Assembly (NCBI RefSeq): GCF_032884065.1
Contig: NC_088868.1
Location: 39,238,867-39,302,866, forward strand
Source of the DNA: Artemia franciscana
Taxonomy: Eukaryota > Arthropoda > Branchiopoda > Anostraca > Artemiidae
Reading direction: 5' to 3'
Length of the DNA: 64,000 bases
A model generated the notes under the pieces. It ran no database searches. It was not told the DNA's origin and was given only the letters and a program-made list of their open reading frames with translations. How positions within the stretch are numbered: position 1 is the stretch's first letter; the number at the start of each line of letters is the position of its first letter. This document shows, in pieces, positions 24,150 through 38,042 of this stretch. Made by a program: the position numbers and the translations under genes.

Positions 24150-24905
24150 ATTACCTTAAATCACATTTGCCAGCAAGATAAGGTGGTAGATCCTCCTGTA
24201 GGTTCTTGCTGGTGGTGAGTGATGTAATTATGTTGGCTTAGCTTCCCAGTCTAGCCTCCACTCAGCCCTCTCCCAGTCCCTGTTGACTCCAGCCTTGAAG
24301 GAGTTGGGAGTCTCAGCTTGGATGGTAGACTCAGATAGGCTATTTTAGAGGGGGACCACCTGAATGGAAAAGAAGCCATGTCCTTCCCTTCTCCAACATC
24401 CAGGCAGGTGAAGCTTCAGACTGTGACCTCTTGAATTGTTAGCCAGGGAAGGGGTGAAGATATGGTTCAGGTGACCAGATTTGAAAATTTTGCATGCCAT
24501 GATCACATCTCCTCCATATCTTCAATATGTGAGGGTTGGAAGTCTCAGAGACCTTGGGCAATCCTGGTAGGAGCATTATTTAGGCCACAGACCAGTTTGG
24601 CTGCTCTCCTTAGAACACTTTCAAGGGCTCTTGTGTCTGTTTTATTTTGGGGGAAGGCCAAAGTCAAGCCAAACTCAAGGTGGGGACAGACAAGGGATTT
24701 ATAAAGTTTTGTAACCATATATGACTTTCTGGTTACAAAAGAGCACTTAATGAGTCCAAGAGCATGATTAGCTTTTACAACCTGAGCCTGAGCCTGAGTG
24801 TGGCTGTGGAATTTTAAACCCTTGTCCACAATGACACCTAAGTCTCTCAAGCATTTTAAGGGAGGGCCTGGGGTAGAGTTAAAGTGAAAGTAACAGTAAA
24901 TTTGA
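24150..24905 (-). mobile_element. CR1-like LINE, C-terminal and 3' end fragment
   Basis: The minus frame 24850-24545 (101 codons) reads MRDLGVIVDKGLKFHSHTQA, then VKANHALGLIKCSF and LYKSLVCPHLEFG. This is the RT-thumb and post-RT region of CR1 ORF2 (DLGIxVD..LKFH.H...V.KAN..LGLIKR.F). Downstream broken frames run to the same CCAGCAA-type 3' end at about 24155. It is better preserved over 24545-24850 than elsewhere. Confidence 0.85.
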
Positions 24906-26389
24906 TTATAGACTGGAGTAAGCTAGGGATACCACCAGATAGCTAATTTGACAGTGTATACAGCCTATATACAAATCTTTAAAGTAGCCAACTAGCTAAC
25001 CAGTATTATGAGCCTAGGAAATATAAGGAAACATGTTAAGAAAACTATTCTTACTCCATAACATGAAGATAAAATCAAAGGCCTAGTTAAAATGGAAAGA
25101 ACCTTTATTTCTGCTAGTTTTCTTTAGTTTTCCAAAGGAATTCATGAATCTCTTATATATTTACAGGGTATATACACCCACTACCTTAAGGTGCAAAAAC
25201 ATACCAAAAATTACATCCTAAATCTAAATATGACATTAATTTGCATCACAAATGAACTTTACCCACCTAATACTTATAGGATGGTGGATGTTCAGGTGGG
25301 CTATCACAGTTTTTCTGAATTAAATAAAGCAAGAATTTCGTTATTATAGTTTAATTCAGAAAAGTTTATGGATAATCGCGTTACCAGAATGTCAAAGAGA
25401 TTTAGTCCAGAAATTAATTATTTAGGCTTAGATGTTTTTCTAGTTGTGGTGCTGCTGTGACTTATGAGAATGTTCTGAAAAATAAAACTTCCTGTGAACC
25501 ATTTATGGGACTTACCTATGGGTTCTTGCCTTTAGCAATGAATAATCTTACTAGTATGTTCTTGGTCTAAGTAACTTTTGATTTCAATGAGGTTTTCATT
25601 TGAAATTCGGCTAATTTTAAATTCTACTTTAACGTAAATGGATAAACGGGACAAAATCATCAAAAACATGGGGTACTAGTAAGTTAATATAGATAGAAAA
25701 CATTTCAATTAAGGTTTTGAAATGTTTTTGGAACAAAAAATACACACTTTGTAATAAGAAATTACGAAAAATATGGATGTATTTTCCCAATTTTGCTGAG
25801 AACATAAGCTGATTGGTAAACTTTTGTCAAAGCCTTATCTTTGCATTTTCTGCGTTAGCCGAAACTGCAAAGATAACTTCTTGCTGTTATACAAATAAAA
25901 AAAAGGGAGAAAACCTTCGAACTCATGGCAATCGAAACTGTGTTTTAGGACAAAATTAACTTATACCTCTACCGTCCAAGCACCTGTACAGAAAAGTTGC
26001 CTATAATGCATTACTATCTGTAATAACTTTTCTTTATTTGCCAATCTTTCCTTTGTAGCTAATCAGAGGTTAATAAAAAAAGAAAAAATAGCCCTTGCAT
26101 ATACAATTTCAAATAAAAGTAATTAGCGCAAATATGATTATTTAATACTTTTTCTACTTTCATGTATTCTTAATTGTTATTGCAATTTTTATGTTCTTAG
26201 TGAGATTTCTAACTGTTGAAAGTAAATTTTTCCAAGGGCACATCGCTTTCATAAAAGGAAAATGATTTTATGGCACGTTGATGGTTTAAAAAGCTGTATC
26301 TCCTCGTTGATGCGCAATATTTCTTCTTATAGAATTCTATAAGTTCTTGGAAATGAAGCTTAACATTCGTTCTTACGACATATCATTTG
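24906..26389. other. Intergenic, nothing recognised
   Basis: About 1.5 kb of AT-rich single-copy-looking sequence between LINE copies, with no gene, RNA or repeat that I can support. Confidence 0.5.
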
Positions 26390-29300
26390 CAACAGATTCT
26401 GAAAATGGATAATTCTTCCGGATTTGGTCTGTTGTTGTGGGCTTTTTTGAGCTGTTCCACCTCTTCCTCGCTAATTTATCTAGTATGGGCTTCCTCCCCT
26501 TAGTTGCACAAATTTTTTTGGCGTCAACATATAATGAGTCGGAAGTAATAGGCTTGAGATTGTATGTGGAGGATTTCGACTCTTGTTGATAGAAGAGCAT
26601 CGTAAAATTTGAGAAACCACGTTGTAACAATATGGGTGCTGAATTGCTGACAACCTAAATTCTATTGTAGGTCATACGGACTTCTTGCTGTCCAATCATA
26701 AGCCAGCTTAAGCGCCTCGTGTAGACTCGAGAAGATGTGTCGGTCTCCTTCTTTCACTGATTCTTGGGTCATTTCTTTTCCTGCGGCCAAAATAATTTCA
26801 ATGATTTAAAGAATATGAAAATTAAAACCTGAAATGTTACAACGTTAAAAAATAAGTTTCTTGTTGATGTTTCGACTGACGAATTTAGACACTTTGACCA
26901 ATTAAAAGTTTAAGAAACTCATATCCTATTTGTAGGAACATGAAATTAAGTGATATAGAATAATTTACTAGCGCAGCAAGGATTGGACACATAGACAGGG
27001 AAGGATGGGGTATTATTCAGCTCATGATGAATAAGGAAGCTGAAAAGCCCTGTTTAAGCCGGGAAGGTATTAATGATAGAATACTAATCGCTTTTTTTTT
27101 AAACTCAAACTTCAGAGTATCAGCTATAATAGTATATGCCCCTATAGAACCTACGGACAGAGATACTAGTGTCTCCGATGAAATTTTTCTTACAGTTACA
27201 GGAGCAAATAGACAGGGTCCCAGTTAGAAATAGGGTCTTTTTATTAGGAGAGTTTAATGCCCAGTTGGGTGGAAACAGGGATAGAAGATATAATAGTATA
27301 GCTGAATTTAATGAAGGAAAAAGAAACAGTAATGGCTACAGACTGTTGCAATTTTGTATGTATAACAATCTTACTGTAACCAACACGGTGTTTGGTCATA
27401 AGATAGTCCATGAGTTACAATGGTATTCACATGATGGTAAGACAACATACCCTACTGATTAAGTTATTGTAAACCGAAGACTGACAGGATCAATACAAGA
27501 TACTAGGGTATATAAGAGTACTGTTATTGATGTTAAAAATAAAGAACATCATCTAGTAGTGTCTAGGGCTAATTTAAAGCTAAAATGTCGGAAGGATAAA
27601 TACCTTCCCAGAAGTTTTGATGTTGGTTGACTCAAGGATAAGAATTTGAAAGAAACTTTCCAGGAACAGTCGAGTACTAAACTGGAGAGTTTAAAATTTG
27701 ACAGTGTGGAAAATGGATGGAATACTTTTAGGAAAACAATTTGTGAAGTTACTGAAGATGTTTTAGGGAAGAATGTTAGTACCGCAGCTAGGAATATTAT
27801 TGAAAAAGCTTTATGTTTAATAGAAAGGATAAGGAACTAGTACAAGAATTTTCTGAGTGATAGATCATATGAAAACAAAGAGAATGTGAAGAAAGTGGAG
27901 AAAGTATTAAAATATCGACTAAGGAGGTGTGAAGTGGAGGCCACGGATAAAATTGCCGAGGATAGGAAATATGCAGCTTGAATGCATAATAGTAAAATAT
28001 TGTACTGGCATGTTAATAAATTAGGAGGGAGTAGTCAATCCGGACTTATCCCAATGAAAGATTGGAACGGGCTACAATTAGTGATAAAAAAGGAGTTAAA
28101 GAGAGATGTGCAGAACATTTTTTAAATGCGCTAGATAGAGACAGAGTTACAGGACAAAATATAAAGGAAAATAAAAAAGTTTGTGATACTTGGCTGTGAA
28201 GGATGATTTTTTTTCTGAGGAAGAATTAGCAACAATACTAAAAGGATTAAAAAATAATAAGGTTCCAAGTGTTGATAGTGTGGTAAATAAGTTTCTTAAA
28301 TATGGTGACTCTGTGGCTAGAAATAAATTACCGAAGATTATGAATATGAGTTTTCAAAAAGGGGAAGTATCTAAGGATTTTAGGAAAACCCTAATTAAAC
28401 CGCTGTATAAGAAAGGTTTCAAGAGTGAATGTGGTGACTATCGAGGCATTAGTCTGGTCTCTGTAGGTAGAAAATTACTCAGTAACATGATTCGTTTTAG
28501 ACTGAGTGATGATATAAACAAAGTTTAAGAGAAGAACAGTACAGTTTTAGAAAAGGTAGAGAATGTGTTGACCAAATTTTAACTCTTAGGTTAGTAATTG
28601 AGAATTGATTAAGTTATCAAACACCTTTGGTCCTGAATTTTATAGATTGTGAGAAATCTTTCGATTCTGTTGACAGAAGAGCTTTAGCGAAGGTCTTATC
28701 CTTATATGGTATACCAGACAAATAACATTAAAGTGATTAGTTTTATTGACGAGAATAGCACTGCTGCTGTTAAAGTAGGAAATGAGGCTAGCAGCGGGTT
28801 TTATGTTAAATCAGGAGTTAAGCAGGGTTGTGTTCTATTGCCCTTCATATGGATAATTTTGATGGACTTAGTTTTAAGAAGCACAGGAAAGGCAATAGGC
28901 GACTACGGAATAAAAAGGGGAGGAAAAAATCTCCTGGACTTATAATTGTACTTATGCTTTAAGCGTTCTAGATAAATTTTTTAGTAAAATGAATAAACTT
29001 ACAAAGGTTTTGAGAAATCAGGGTGCGAGAATAAGTTTGAAAATTAATATTAAGAATACTAAGTCACTAGGGCTAGGAACAAGTGAACATGAAAATATTC
29101 ATTGGATAACGAGAAGATTGATTAGGTGGACAGATTCACTTACCTTAGTTGTATTATTAGTAAAGACGGTGGTAGCAGCGAAGATGTTAAAAGTAGAATA
29201 GCCAAGGCTCTGGGTGTTTCTTTTTCACAGTTAAAAAAAGTTTGGAAGAATAAGAAGATAAGTCTCCAAAGTAAAATTAGGATATTGGAAGCTACAGTGA

Positions 29301-29730
29301 TGACAGTGGTCAAGTATGACTCTGAAGCAAGGGCAATTCGAAAAGCTGGTGAAGATTTGCTAGATATTTTTCAGATAAATTGTCTACGGATTATTCTGGG
29401 TACCCGTCTGACTTACCATATTTCTAACAATAGGCTGTAGGAAAAGTGTGGTTTAATCCCATTTTCTGGGGCTATAAAAAGAGAAAGGTTGAGATGACCT
29501 GGGCACGTTCTGTGGAGGAAGGATGATAGATTGCCGAAAGTTTTCCTTTTCGGCCAACCGTCTAGGGCTAAACCAAAAGCAGATTGACCACAGCTGGGGT
29601 TGGGAGGATGTCATTAAGAAAGATTTAAATGAAGTGGGAACTTCTTGGGAGGATATAAGAAATGTAATCTTTGAATAGATTGGGATTGAGGAGGAACGGG
29701 AATCAAAAATTTTGGTGACCAAGTTTGGCA
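26390..29730 (+). mobile_element. RTE-like LINE, nearly full length, plus copy
   Basis: The order is complete. A ~450-bp 5' region (shared with the minus copy) is followed by an apurinic-type endonuclease: 27100-27270 has VSAIIVYAPIEPTDRDTSVS and VFLLGEFNAQLGG, with Glu for the Asp of GDFN. The linker is at 27646-27840. The RT follows at 28190-28945: ATILKGLKNNKVPSVDSV, then CGDYRGISLVSVGRKLLS, then an FRKGRECVDQI block, then FIDCEKSFDSVDRRALAKVL, then KSGVKQGCVL. The C-terminal part is at 28989-29440 (TYLSCIISKDGG, SQLKKVWKNKKISLQSKIRI), ending near 29730. The YADD catalytic block after 28930 is destroyed by small changes, and several stops interrupt the frame. Classification as RTE is by motif order and wording, from memory. 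Confidence 0.9.
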
Positions 29731-30949
29731 GCTGTAAAGTAGTAAGAACACCATTATCGTGTCAAATATTTGCAATGTTTTAATGGACTTGCTGTTTATT
29801 CTATAGGGGCTCTCTGCAGGACATAAACACCCCACCCCTTCGTAAAAGAAACGTGTGTTCTTGATTTATCTATAGTGCTGCAATAGAATTTATTGGAGGT
29901 CCAAGGTATCACAAATTCAGAAGAGAGAATAATAAGGACTTTTTTTCCAAGACAGTGAATGAACAAAGCGCATCTGAATATATCGAATATTATTTACCTC
30001 TAACTAATCAGAAGGAGTTAAGATCACCTTTGACAGGATTCTCCTAAAATTCAAACGCTTGCACCTTCTTTGCTACTTGTACACAAAGGTTTTGCTTTCT
30101 GTTGGATTACATAAGGTCCAATGGGTTCACCTACTGGATTGATAGGTCATCAAGTGAACGTTGTAACTCTTGGATCGGATCATAAGGCAAATCTGTATCT
30201 TCAAAACAATCTAGATTGGCTACTGAAAGGCAAGGATTTATTATAATTCCTTAGTATTTCTCAATAACAATAGGGGTACAATCCATGAAAGAGTGGGGCT
30301 GGGGTTTTGCTATTGACCCATCCCACTCCCCTAACCGTAAAAGTTTAAGGCCTTTTGCATCATTTGTTCTTTACTGAAAACGAATTTATTACAGATATTT
30401 TCTTTTATGATTACAACATTGGAAAATGAAAATTGCAGTGAAATAAAATATTAAATTACTCAGTGTCCAGCAATTAATATCATTATATACCAAATACTTA
30501 GTTTATTTTCATTTCTTCATTGAAGTTATCTTGATTATAATAGTGAATTATTTTTTATTTGTCGATGAAGTCTTAAAAAAAGCCCATCTCTCAAGACATA
30601 TATATTTTTTATATAAAACACAACTGGCGTAATAAGCTTTCATCTTTTACCACTAGGGGAGGGGGAGGGGCAGTAGTCAAACTCTTGTTTGTAGTGTGTT
30701 ATTGTTTGTTTTAAGTTTAATTGGATATTCAATTTAATTTACGCTTGCTTTAAGGTTTATTTACTCATTTTTATTAGCGTCTGTTATCTCTATGTTTGCT
30801 GTGATTGTTCATGTAATGTCTATTCATTTTGGGTTTAATTATTTTTGGTCGTTGTGAATTCAAATTTTATTGGAACTTATGTCTACTGGTCTTAAGCTTA
30901 ATATTGCTCCTTGCCTTTCTTTGGAAAAATTCTTTTTCAGAAAGTTTCT
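29731..30949. other. Spacer between inverted LINE copies
   Basis: About 1.2 kb of AT-rich sequence separating the two facing RTE-like copies. No gene supported; the 60-aa ORF at 30829-31011 is hydrophobic and runs into the LINE copy. Confidence 0.5.
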
Positions 30950-33900
30950 CTAATTTGCCCGAACAAAAAACCTCTTTTTACACCTTCCCAGGAAGTTTCC
31001 ATTTCCTTTAAATCCCTCTATTAAGATTTTCCTCGGTCTCAACCACGAAGGAATAGCCTTTCGCTTAGCCCCAGACTATTGGCTAAAAAGGAAAATTTTT
31101 GGCTGTTTGTCATTCTTCATCCGCAAAACGTGCTCTAGTGATTTCAAACTTTTTCTCATTATAGCCCTAGAAAGTGGGATTAAAACACACATTTGGCATA
31201 GCCTACGAAATATTTGTTTGAAATGCGGTCAGTCATCCGGATACCCAAGACAATACGTAAGCAATTTCTCTGGATAACATCTAGCGAATATATCTAATCT
31301 TTGTTTACAGACTTATCTTCCTATTCTTCCAATTTTTTTTTTAACTCTGAAAAAATGCACTGAGCATTGGCTATTTTTTACTGCTCCCACCGGCTTTACT
31401 AATATTGCTACCAAGGTAAGTGAAGCGGTCCACCTGATCAGTCTTTACGTTATCCAGCATCACCTTTTCATCTTCACTTACTCATAGCCTTAGTGACTTA
31501 GTCTTATTAACAATAATTTTTAAGCCTTTTCTAGCACTCTGAACTCACAAAACCTCTAAAAGTTCATTAATTTTGCTCACACTTTCATCTACGATGCTTA
31601 TATCATCAACACAATCTAGGTCCAGGAGAGTTTTTCCTTGCCCATTTGAGTCCATGGTCTTTCATTGCCTTTCCTGTGCTCCTTAAGACAAAATCCATCA
31701 AAATTATCTATATAATGGGGGATAAAACATAGTCCTGCTTAGATCCTAGTTTGAAACGAAACCGGCCACTAATCTCATTTCTTAGCTTACCCACAGCAGT
31801 CTCGCAAATGGCAGAAATCACTGTAGTGTATTTGTATGGTATACCTTTCAAGGGTAAGATAATCGCTAAAGCTCTTTTGTTGACAGAATCGGACGATTAC
31901 TTATAACCTACAAAACTGAGGACCTAGGGTGTTTGAAAACTCAAGCACTTCTTAATTATTAACCTAAGAGTAAAAATTTGGTCGACACATCCTCTGTCTT
32001 TTCTAAAGCCGCACTGTTTTTCTCTTATAACTTTGTCTTCAGTATATCTCATTCTAAAAAGAATTATATTACTAAGTAACTTGCTACCTATATGACTTTG
32101 ACAAATGCCTTGATAATTAATAAATTCACTCTTATTATCTTCTTATACAGTGATTTAATTAATGTTTTCTAAAATCGCCAGATACTTTAAACTTTTCAAA
32201 AATCATAATCGTAATCTCTCAATAGCTTATTTCCAGCATTAGAGCAACCATATCGAAGAGAAAAATTTACAACATTGTCAACACCACGAGCTTTATTATT
32301 TTTCGATTCTTTTAGTACTTTCGCAAATATTTTTCTCATAAACCAAATCTTCCTTCACATCCAAGGTATCACAAACTTTTTCATTTTCCTCTGTATCCTT
32401 TTCTGCAGCTCTATCTTCTTTTTGCGGATTCTCAAAATATTCTACCCATCTCAATTTAATTCTTTTCTTATCACTAATTGTGGCCTGTTCCTATCTTTAA
32501 CTGGGAAAAGTGCGGATTGACTAATCCCTCTCAATTTATTAGCATGCCAGTACAGTATTTTACTATTATGTCGTCTAACTGTAGCTTTCAGATCTTCGGC
32601 AATTTTATCCATGGCTTCCACTTCACACCTACTTAGCTCATAGTTTAATACTTTCTCCACTTTATTTTCATTTGTTTTTTTTTCATATGATCTATCACTC
32701 AGATAGTTGTTATACCCCTCCTCCTGTCTATTAAATGTAAAGCTCTTTTACTAATATTCCTAGCTGCACTCCTATCTTTCTTCCCTAAGACACCATCAGC
32801 AATTTCACAAATTGTTTTCTTAAAATTATTCTACCCATCATACACATCATAAAATTTCAAACTCACCAATTTAGTGTTCAGCTGTTCCTGGGAAAACTAT
32901 CTCCAATTTTTATCCTGGTGTTACCATAACCATAACTCCCCAGGAGTTTGTTATCCTTCCGAAATTTTAGCTTTAAATTAACCCTAGGTAATAGATGGTA
33001 ATCTTTAGTTTTAACATCAATAACAGCACTTTTAAATACCCTAGCATTTTGTCTTGATCCTGCCAGTCTTCAGCTTACAATAACAAGACCGATTAGAGTT
33101 GATATCTTACCATGATGTGAATACCATGTTAAATTATGGGCTATTATGTGACCAAACAAATAGATTATTATACATACAAATTTGCAGCAATCTCTGTACC
33201 CATCACTTGCTTCTTTTCCCAAACAAAACTATCTTAGGCTAGGATACCACCTATCCCTATTTCTAATGGCCTGGGAGTTAAAATCACCTAATAAAAACAC
33301 CATATTTCTACCTGGGTCCCTGTCTATTTCCTTTTGTAACTGTAACTAAATTTTATCTAAGTCAGTAGTATCTCAGTCGGTCGGTTTTAATGAGACAAAT
33401 ACCACTATAACTGACACCCTGAACTTCTCAGTCATAAAATGAGTGATAACTATTCTATTATTAATACCTTCCCAACATTAACAAGAGTCAATAGCTTCCT
33501 TATTTATCGTAAGCCCTACTCCCTGTCTATTTGCCTCATCCTTCCTTCCTCTGTAAATAAATTCATGAATGAAGCATGAATTCCTAATTTCATGCTTCCT
33601 ATCATTGGGATACGAGTTTATAAAACTCATAATAAGTCCAGTTCAAATTGTCTGAATTCGTAAGTCATAATGTTAATACCATGGTTATTTTTAACGTCGT
33701 AACATCCCAAGTTTCGATTTTACTATTCTTTAAATCACCGAAATTATTTTGGACTCAGGAAAAGCAATGGTCCAGAATACCAGTGCTGGACGGAGACCAA
33801 CACATCTTCCAAAGTCTACACTGAAGTGCTTGAATCGGCTCTGAACCGGACAGCAAGAAGTTCATCGAGCTCCATTATGAATGGAGGCATTGTGCAATCC

Positions 33901-34110
33901 TAAGGTCATCTTGGTCACAACATGGTTTTCGGCACTGGACGATGCTCTTCTATCAGCAAGAGTTCGAATCCCGAAGAGATAGTCTTTAGCCTATTACTTC
34001 GGACTCATCATATGGTCATGTCTACAAATATTATACAATTATGGGGAGGTAACCCACAGTTAATAGATAAATTGGCTAGGAAGAGATAGGAAAATATTAG
34101 AGACAAATGA
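30950..34110 (-). mobile_element. RTE-like LINE, nearly full length, minus copy
   Basis: Homologous to the plus copy along its length, in reverse. Read on the minus strand it has a 5' region (34110-33700), endonuclease (VFLLGDFNSQA near 33310-33280, with the metal-binding GDFN kept), linker and RT blocks. The catalytic stretch reads LLDLDCVDDISIV (near 31630-31590), Cys-Val in place of Tyr-Ala before the two Asp. The C-terminal blocks follow down to about 30960. Frames are heavily broken. Homology with the plus copy crosses the element's inner 5' junction into 33740-34110, so that segment belongs to the element. Confidence 0.88.
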
Positions 34111-36935
34111 GCCGTAAGAAAATTTTCCTCGCATTTCAAATGAATAGCATCGACTTGGTCAATACCAGATGAATGTTTCCATTATAATTTTTTGATCGTA
34201 TCTCAGGACCACAAAATATTCATCGAGCTGAGTATCCAGAAATTGATCCAAGGCTACTTCATAAGATGGCTCTATGATGGGATCAGGGACAGGAAGCTCA
34301 GATTCATATTATGCATACAATTCCGCTTCTGGAATTTCAGCTGAGGCCGTTGGCAAAGAAAGGGGTGCTGAGGGAGAGAAAAATTTAAATTCCATGTTTC
34401 AATCTTGGTTTGAACGGGCAGAATAGCTATTAATCAGATCTCTACGATGCCGAGCAAGAGTTTTGGAAAACTTCCGTTTTGAAGAGATTTGTATGTCATT
34501 CATATACCCAATAGTAGGGTGCCGTCACTGTTTCTATATAGAAAACCAAAACTTTTCTTGTCCACATGATGTAAGAAGCTCTGGATTTGTGTACAATCCA
34601 GGAACGGCTCCTTTGAAGACACGTTGCATTGCGACAGCTTATTTTTTGGCAAGGCGAAGGGCATTAAATACTTCATCACAGTATATATCAAAACAAATCA
34701 GGACTTTATTCCTAAGAATAAAGGATGGAGGTGAAATGGGACATTAATTTTACTTAGAATTGAGTCAAACGATTCGGGGAACTGAGTTTGGTTAATTTTT
34801 GACCAATTACGACGATACAGCTGAGCTGAAGAATCATGTACTAGTGTACAACTTTGAGAAACCCAAGATCCGCACACAGACAGTTCAAGTTATGGGTAAG
34901 ATATCAGACAGCTGATAATCAAATATAATGTTAACTTTATCGCCTATCAGATTTAAAGATACAGCGAGGTTATCCAAACTAGAGCTTCGTGAAGAAATGT
35001 GAATATACGTAAATCGGACATTTTGTATAATAAATGCAAAAATTCACTAAATAATCCCTTAACTATAGTAGTACGTGGAGACACCTGAGAATCTGGTAGA
35101 GACAAATTACAATTAAAGCTTCTGGTTATAATACAAGGTAAAACTAGACGCCAAATTTTCAGCTTTCTAGCAGGCACTGTGTTTCATACGCGGAATGTTT
35201 TCTATGGGGAAATGGGAGCATGCGTCAATCTTGGGGTAGATTCAGGTGGATATGAAGTCTTGAACATAATTTTCAACGAGAACGAGTAATGACCAGTTTC
35301 TATCCATGTTTACCAGCTTTCAGAAGCATTGCTCCGTGCATAAGAGAGTCAAATGCACGTCTAACATAATGTTCCCCCAAAACGAGGCTTTTTCCAAACG
35401 ATTCTGCATCAATCGGGGCATTCGCAACAGAAATTAAACTGTCGGCACACCTAGCTAGCATCTTGCTTAAATCCTTACTTGTGTGGAGGGGTATAGCAGA
35501 CTTTTCCCTAATAAATAATAGCTCAAAGTGCTTGCAAAGGGATGTAGCTACGCTAATATGGCTGAATGAGTGGAAATTATCTGCATAATCAGAGACAGAT
35601 GAGCAATAAGAAGTTTTGCCCCGTATTTAAAATGAATGAAGCTATAGAAACAAATAAGTGACAACTCTTCACCTTCCCCTTTCTTGACTGGGATTAGTTT
35701 TCTACGCAGAAATGAGAGCATGCGTTTATCTTGGGGTAGCTTCAGGCGGATATGAAGTCTTGAACATAATTCCTGACGAGAATGATTAATGGCCAGTTTC
35801 AATCCACGTTTACCAGCTTTCAGAAGCATTGCTGCGCGGATAAGGGAGTTGAATGCACGTCTGACATCGTTTCCCTTCAAAACAAGGCTTTCTCCCAAAC
35901 GATTCCGCATCAATCCGGGCATTTGCAACAGCAGCTAAACTGTTAGCACACCCAGTACCTTGCTGAAATCCTTACTGGTGTGGAGGGATATTGCACCCTT
36001 TTTCAAGCACACTGATAAATATTAGCTCAAAGTGCTTGCAAAGGGATGTAGCTACAGTTATAAAGCTGACTAAGTGGAAATCTTCTGCATAAGCATAGAC
36101 AGATGAGCCGTAAGAAGTTTCGCCCCGTATTTAAAATGAACGACACCAACCTTGTCTATACCAAATTGACGTTTCCATTTTAATTTTTGGATGTCATCTT
36201 TGATAAAAAAGATACTGACCTCAAATCTTCATTAGATTGACCATCCAGAAACTGATCCAGAGCTACTTTATAAGATTGCTCAATGATGGGATTAGGAGTA
36301 AAAAACTCAGATTCATAATATGCATAGCATTCAGCTTTTGGAATGTCGGCTGAGGGCGGCGACAAAGAAGAGGGTACTAAGGAGGAGAAAAATTTTAAAA
36401 CTATACTACGATCTTGTTTTGCACGGGCAGAACAGCTCTTAATCAGATCTCTACGATACTGGGCAAGCATTTTAGAAAAATTCCGCTTTTTATAGATCCC
36501 TATGTCATTCACATATCCAGTAGAAAGACAACCAAACTCTTTCATATAGAAAACCAAAACTTTGCTTGTCTAAATGACGTAAAAATGATTCGGATTTCTG
36601 GACTATTCAGGAAAGATTCCTTTGAAGACACATTGCATGGGAACACCTTGTTTTTCTGAAAAGTGGAGGTCATAACGTATTTCAGCACAAAATATATTAA
36701 GATAAATCATGACTTCATTCTTAGGAAACGTGGTGTGACTTTTAAAGGAAGTGAAACGGGACATCTATTTTACTTATAGTCGAGTCAACTGACTCGAGGA
36801 ACTGAGTCTGGTCTCTGACCAATAATGACGATACTACCACGGTGAGAAATCATATGCTAGTGGACTACCTTGAGAAACCTAAGATGGCACACCAATAGTT
36901 CAAGTTAAAGGTAATTGGTCAGATAAATGATAATT
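34110..36935 (-). mobile_element. Degraded non-LTR element, second family, with internal duplications
   Basis: Minus-strand frames include 36557-36180 (CARAKQ-like linker reading RRDLIKSCSARAKQDRSIVL, then IPKAECYAYYESEFF) and 35928-35548 (FGES-like block, VRRAFNSLIRAAMLLKAGKR, then FKYGAKLL). A further frame at 35177-34953 (LPDSQVSPRTTIVKGLFSEF) matches the endonuclease end of the related fragment at 42579. Segments are repeated in order: 34100-34740 resembles 36130-36660, and 35280-35640 resembles 35640-36140. The locus therefore holds two or more overlapping partial copies. No intact RT core is visible. Family assignment beyond non-LTR is not possible by eye. Confidence 0.65.
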
Positions 36936-37116
36936 AAACTAGCTGTTGGGATGGCGCTTCGCGCCACCACAGCACCTAGTTGGTGGGGAGCTTCGCGCCA
37001 ACCCCCCAAGCCCCCCCCCGCGCGTGTAAGTCATTACGCGCCATATTAGTTACGCACCATTGTAGTTGTGTCCCTGTGTCCCACCTGTGAATAGAGATAG
37101 ATATAAATATATATTT

Positions 37117-37260
37117 TTAACTACGTAAAACATGCGAATATACAACATTCTTCGCTGTCCCATTGTCTGTGCATATAAATAGATTGTCAGGTTTACTGAC
37201 TCTTGAACATGCAACATATAATTGTCCATGGGAAAAACAATCCGTATTCAGATCTATACC
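37117..37260 (-). pseudogene. Helitron helicase C-terminus, copy 1
   Basis: Forty-seven codons and a stop are open on the minus strand: [20 protein letters not shown], then VSKPDNLFICTDNG, then KNVVYSHVLRS. This is the terminal region of the Pif1-like helicase domain of Helitron Rep/helicase proteins (known pattern ...F.HGQLYVA.SRV......L.I...). The rest of the helicase is absent, so this is a remnant, although its frame is intact. Confidence 0.9.
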
Positions 37261-37833
37261 TCATTATTCTAATGATGTGTCCCTGTGTCCCGGTCGTCAT
37301 TTATATTCCCTGTGTCCTGGTGTCCCGGTCGTCATTTGTGTCCCGATGTCCCGGTCTGTAATTTCTATTCGAACAATCCCTGTGTCCTGGTTGTCATTTA
37401 TATATCCCGCCTGTGCCCCCGGCGTCCCCGTTGTAGTTTTGTCCCTGTGTCCCGGTCGTCATTTATATTCCCTGTGTCCTGGTCGTGATTTGTGTCCGGG
37501 TGTCCCAGTCTGTAATTTCTCTTTGAAGTTCCCGGTCGTCATTTATATTCCCTCTGTCTCGGTTGTCATTTGTGTCCCGGTCTGTAATTTATCTTTGAGT
37601 GATTTTTCTTTTTAGTTAGTTTTTTACCTTTTTTCTTTTTTCAGTTTTCTTTTTCTTCTTTATTTTTCAGCGTCACTATGAAGTACATATCGCCGAACCT
37701 TTGTTTTTTTTTTTTATTTAAATCTGGTAAGCATTGATGACCTTATCCAAGTCAAAATCCCAAACCCAATCATCATCGCTATCATTTTTAGTTTTGATAT
37801 GTTTTGACTCTCGCTGTCCAGGTGGATTTTCAT

Positions 37834-38040
37834 CTAACTCCGCGGTTTTGCGTTCTTTAGCCGCAAACCTGTTTTCTTGCTGTTCTTGTGATTCCTCGGC
37901 ACGCTTTTTTTTCTTACTTTCTCTATCAGTCGCAAGCCTGTTTTCTTGCTGTTCTTGTGATTCCTCGGCACGCTTTTTTTTCTTACTTTCTCTATCAGTC
38001 GCAAGCCTGTTTTCTTGCTGTTCTTGTGATTCCTCGGCAC
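37834..38040 (-). pseudogene. Helitron N-terminal repeat ORF, truncated copy
   Basis: Minus-strand frames encode the same ~26-residue basic repeat as the ORF at 38758-39150 (RESKKRKRAEESQEQQENRL type), about three times, broken by a single-base difference in a T run (TTTTTTTT against TTTCTTTT). It is cut off at the duplication junction. Confidence 0.8.
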
Positions 38041-38042
38041 GC

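Noticed and set aside
33955..33975. GTTCGAATCC, resembling a tRNA B box
   Set aside because: The flanks do not pair as a T-stem, no A box or acceptor stem is present, and the homologous position in the other LINE copy is altered.
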